This document shows positions 61,891-64,000 of a stretch of DNA of 64,000 nucleotides, one piece after another. The translations under genes and the position numbers were made by a program. This DNA is from Anaeramoeba flamelloides (lineage: Eukaryota > Metamonada > Anaeramoebidae), in assembly GCA_027625915.1 (NCBI GenBank), contig JANTQA010000023.1, forward strand, positions 19,406,001 through 19,470,000, given 5' to 3'. The notes under the pieces were generated by a model. That model ran no database searches. It saw nothing but the letters and a program-made list of their open reading frames with translations, and was not told the origin of the DNA. Numbering within the stretch: the first letter of the stretch is position 1; each line of letters starts with the position of its first letter.

Positions 61891-64000
61891 AAAAGAACAA
61901 ACCAGAAACACAATAATCAAACCCAGTCACATACAAAAATAAATAATTACCCACAAAAAAATATTTTGCAAGAACACACAATATTTTTATGTCTACCCAA
62001 ATAAGCATCTAAAAAAAAAATAATTACGTATTAATTTCAAAAAATTGTGCCTAAATTATAAAAAAAATATTTTGTGAATTATTTGTTAACTTACAGTACG
62101 TGTTAAAAGTGATAGTAACCCACCCCAAACAAAGGAGAGTAGGAAAAAAAAAAAAAAAAACAATGGAGTTTTAAAGACTAAATGTAGTATTTGCCCCAAG
62201 AAATGTTTGTATAAGATTATCGACTAATCTAGGATTTTCCCCAATTGGTTTTCAAAATTTTATTTATGAAATCGTTGGGAATATAATGAAATATACCCCT
62301 AACCTAGATCCCTCAAAAAATAGTTACTAAGTCGAAAGCTGCCGACTAACACTTAACACTTAATACTTTGTATCTTAAAGTTAAAAAACAAAAAGAAGGA
62401 GAATATTTTTTTATACAATTATTTTAAAAAAATGAGTACCCTTTTTATGAGATCTTGAGACTTAAGCACTACCATTTCATGCGAAATTGGTAAAATAATG
62501 TATAAAAACACCCTTGAAGGGGTTTTGTAATCTCAGTAATATTTACATATTGGGAATTCTATTATATGATCTTGGAAATTTTCACATTTTTTAACAATTT
62601 CCACAATTTTTACCTTAAAAATTTTCCAAAATTTGATTTTATTATTTTATAACCACCATTTCAACTTTCTGAACCCACTATAATTCATCTGACTACATGA
62701 CACATTTTTTACATTTTTTTTTACAAGTTTGAAAAGTTCTAAAATTTATACTTTCACTTGAACATCCCCAAAAACCTTTTTTTTTTTTGCAATTATTTTT
62801 TTTTTGTTATTTTATTTTTACTTTTGATATAAAAAGAAAGTAAAGAGACAGTGAAAAGGTAAAGATAACAAAAATATTTTTTTTTTTTTTTTTTTTTTGT
62901 ACAATTCCTTCATAATAAAGAATTATTTTTGAGAAGTGAAAGTGAAATAGTACATCAACTCAACACCTTTGAGGATTGTAGCACAGTACGAAAGATTTTA
63001 TAAAAATTTTACCCTTCTATTGAAGTGTTAATTTTTTTTAAAAAAATACATTTTTCACCCAAATCAGCCACATAGCCACCTTCAATGGCTGTGTATACAC
63101 TTTATTAAAATAGAAAACTTGACGAAATTTTTATTCTAAAAAAAATATTATATTTTTAAAAGAATAACATTAAAAAGGTTTTAAATTAGTATTAAAATAG
63201 CCCCCACCTGTTTTAAAAGCTTTTTTCATATTATTTACTCTTAATCCCAAAATTATCCGATCAAAATATCTCTACTAATCCCCAAAAAATCATATCGAAA
63301 GAATTAAAATAAAGCATCAAAAATCTCAATTCTAAAAGATAAATTAATAATTTATTCTTCTTTGAAGAATTATAATTTTGAAATTATCAAAGATTTTTAC
63401 AATATTTTTTTTTGGAAAGCCGAATGAAAATTTTATTCCATTTATTTTGAAATAAATAGTATTTATTTATTTTTTGTCCAAATCTTTTATTTGATAACTT
63501 TTAGAGAGTTATTATTTGATAAATGTGATCAGGATATTCATATATACCCCCCCAAAAAAAAAAAAAAAAAAAAAAAAAAAAACACCATTTTTACTCTAAA
63601 TTGTGGAAATAGTCTAAACTTCCTTCACCTCTTTCAAAAAAAAAAACATCTTTATATAAAAAATGTTTTTTTAGTTTTGATTAAAAGTCAATTTCAGTTC
63701 CAAAAAAAAAAAAAAAAAACAGTTGGTCTCTTTTTACTTTAAACATTCTGGAAAACAATTACCAACTTGAAACAAATAAATAAAAACAAATATTTTTCTT
63801 GGATAATGTAATTAAAAATCCCCATTTACAAATATTTTTTAATACTATTTTTGTACATTAAAAAACAAAAAATGAGTTGAAAAAAGAGATTCATTTCTTA
63901 GAATCAATTTAAAATTCAAAACATTAAAATTAAACCAAAATTTAAGATTTTTCCAATTGCAAAATTTGAATTTTAATTGTGAATATTCTTAAAGTAATTT
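61891..64000. other. AT-rich spacer to the window end
   Basis: No supported gene. T- and A-runs occur at 62877-62898 and 63549-63581. 63408-63472 is the mate of the inverted repeat arm at 17628-17690. The 63491-63742 frame is interrupted low-complexity sequence. Confidence 0.5.

Overview
The window is strongly AT-rich nuclear DNA from a free-living-protist type of eukaryote. The evidence is GT..AG spliceosomal introns, polyubiquitin, a copine, an RNA polymerase III factor (Bdp1), a type I chaperonin with an organelle presequence, and a gene density of about one per 8 kb. Coding exons are visibly richer in G+C than their surroundings. TAA, TAG and TGA all behave as stops. Long Lys/Glu tails (copine, Bdp1) and very AT-rich spacers are reminiscent of Anaeramoeba or some Amoebozoa, but the genus is not proven from sequence alone.

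Layout of genes: 466-639 (-) first exon of a small UBA-like protein. 9995-11212 (+) intronless glycerophosphocholine acyltransferase-like membrane protein (Gpc1/DUF2838). 16517-25350 (+) a copine, which I rebuilt as eight exons with two very large introns. 30177-30776 (-) a secreted or membrane Cys-rich protein with ephrin-receptor-like repeats. 36220-38148 (+) Bdp1, the TFIIIB B'' subunit. 41272-42399 (+) a second UBA-like protein in two exons, which shares an intron position with the first. 49472-51798 (+) organellar Cpn60 in two exons. 58300-59445 (-) a five-unit polyubiquitin gene. They look like independently transcribed housekeeping or membrane genes, not one pathway.

Layout of repeats: 2408-6984 is a nested DNA-transposon cluster. 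It holds an inverted duplication of a broken Tc1/mariner element and three copies of a roughly 200-bp perfect-hairpin MITE. Further copies of that hairpin lie at 31478, 32376, 43010 and 47469. Other MITE or foldback families lie at 2518/30830, 15651/18069/48680, 26706/56260, 43489/54253/56960, 47190/55593/57806, 8390, 35472 and 60850. A longer dispersed repeat with a decayed coding segment occurs at 25768 and 52130, with a shortened copy at 19930. A LINE reverse-transcriptase tail lies at about 29268-29607. Five of the seven hairpin-MITE copies sit inside other elements, and two have their empty site preserved in this same window.

The remaining spacers (notably 6985-9994, 11213-15650, 31701-35471, 38149-41271, 44077-47189 and 61891-64000) are AT-rich, with homopolymer runs and (TA)n tracts, and I see no supportable gene in them. 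I see no retrovirus-like or LTR element, no CRISPR array, and no tRNA or rRNA gene.
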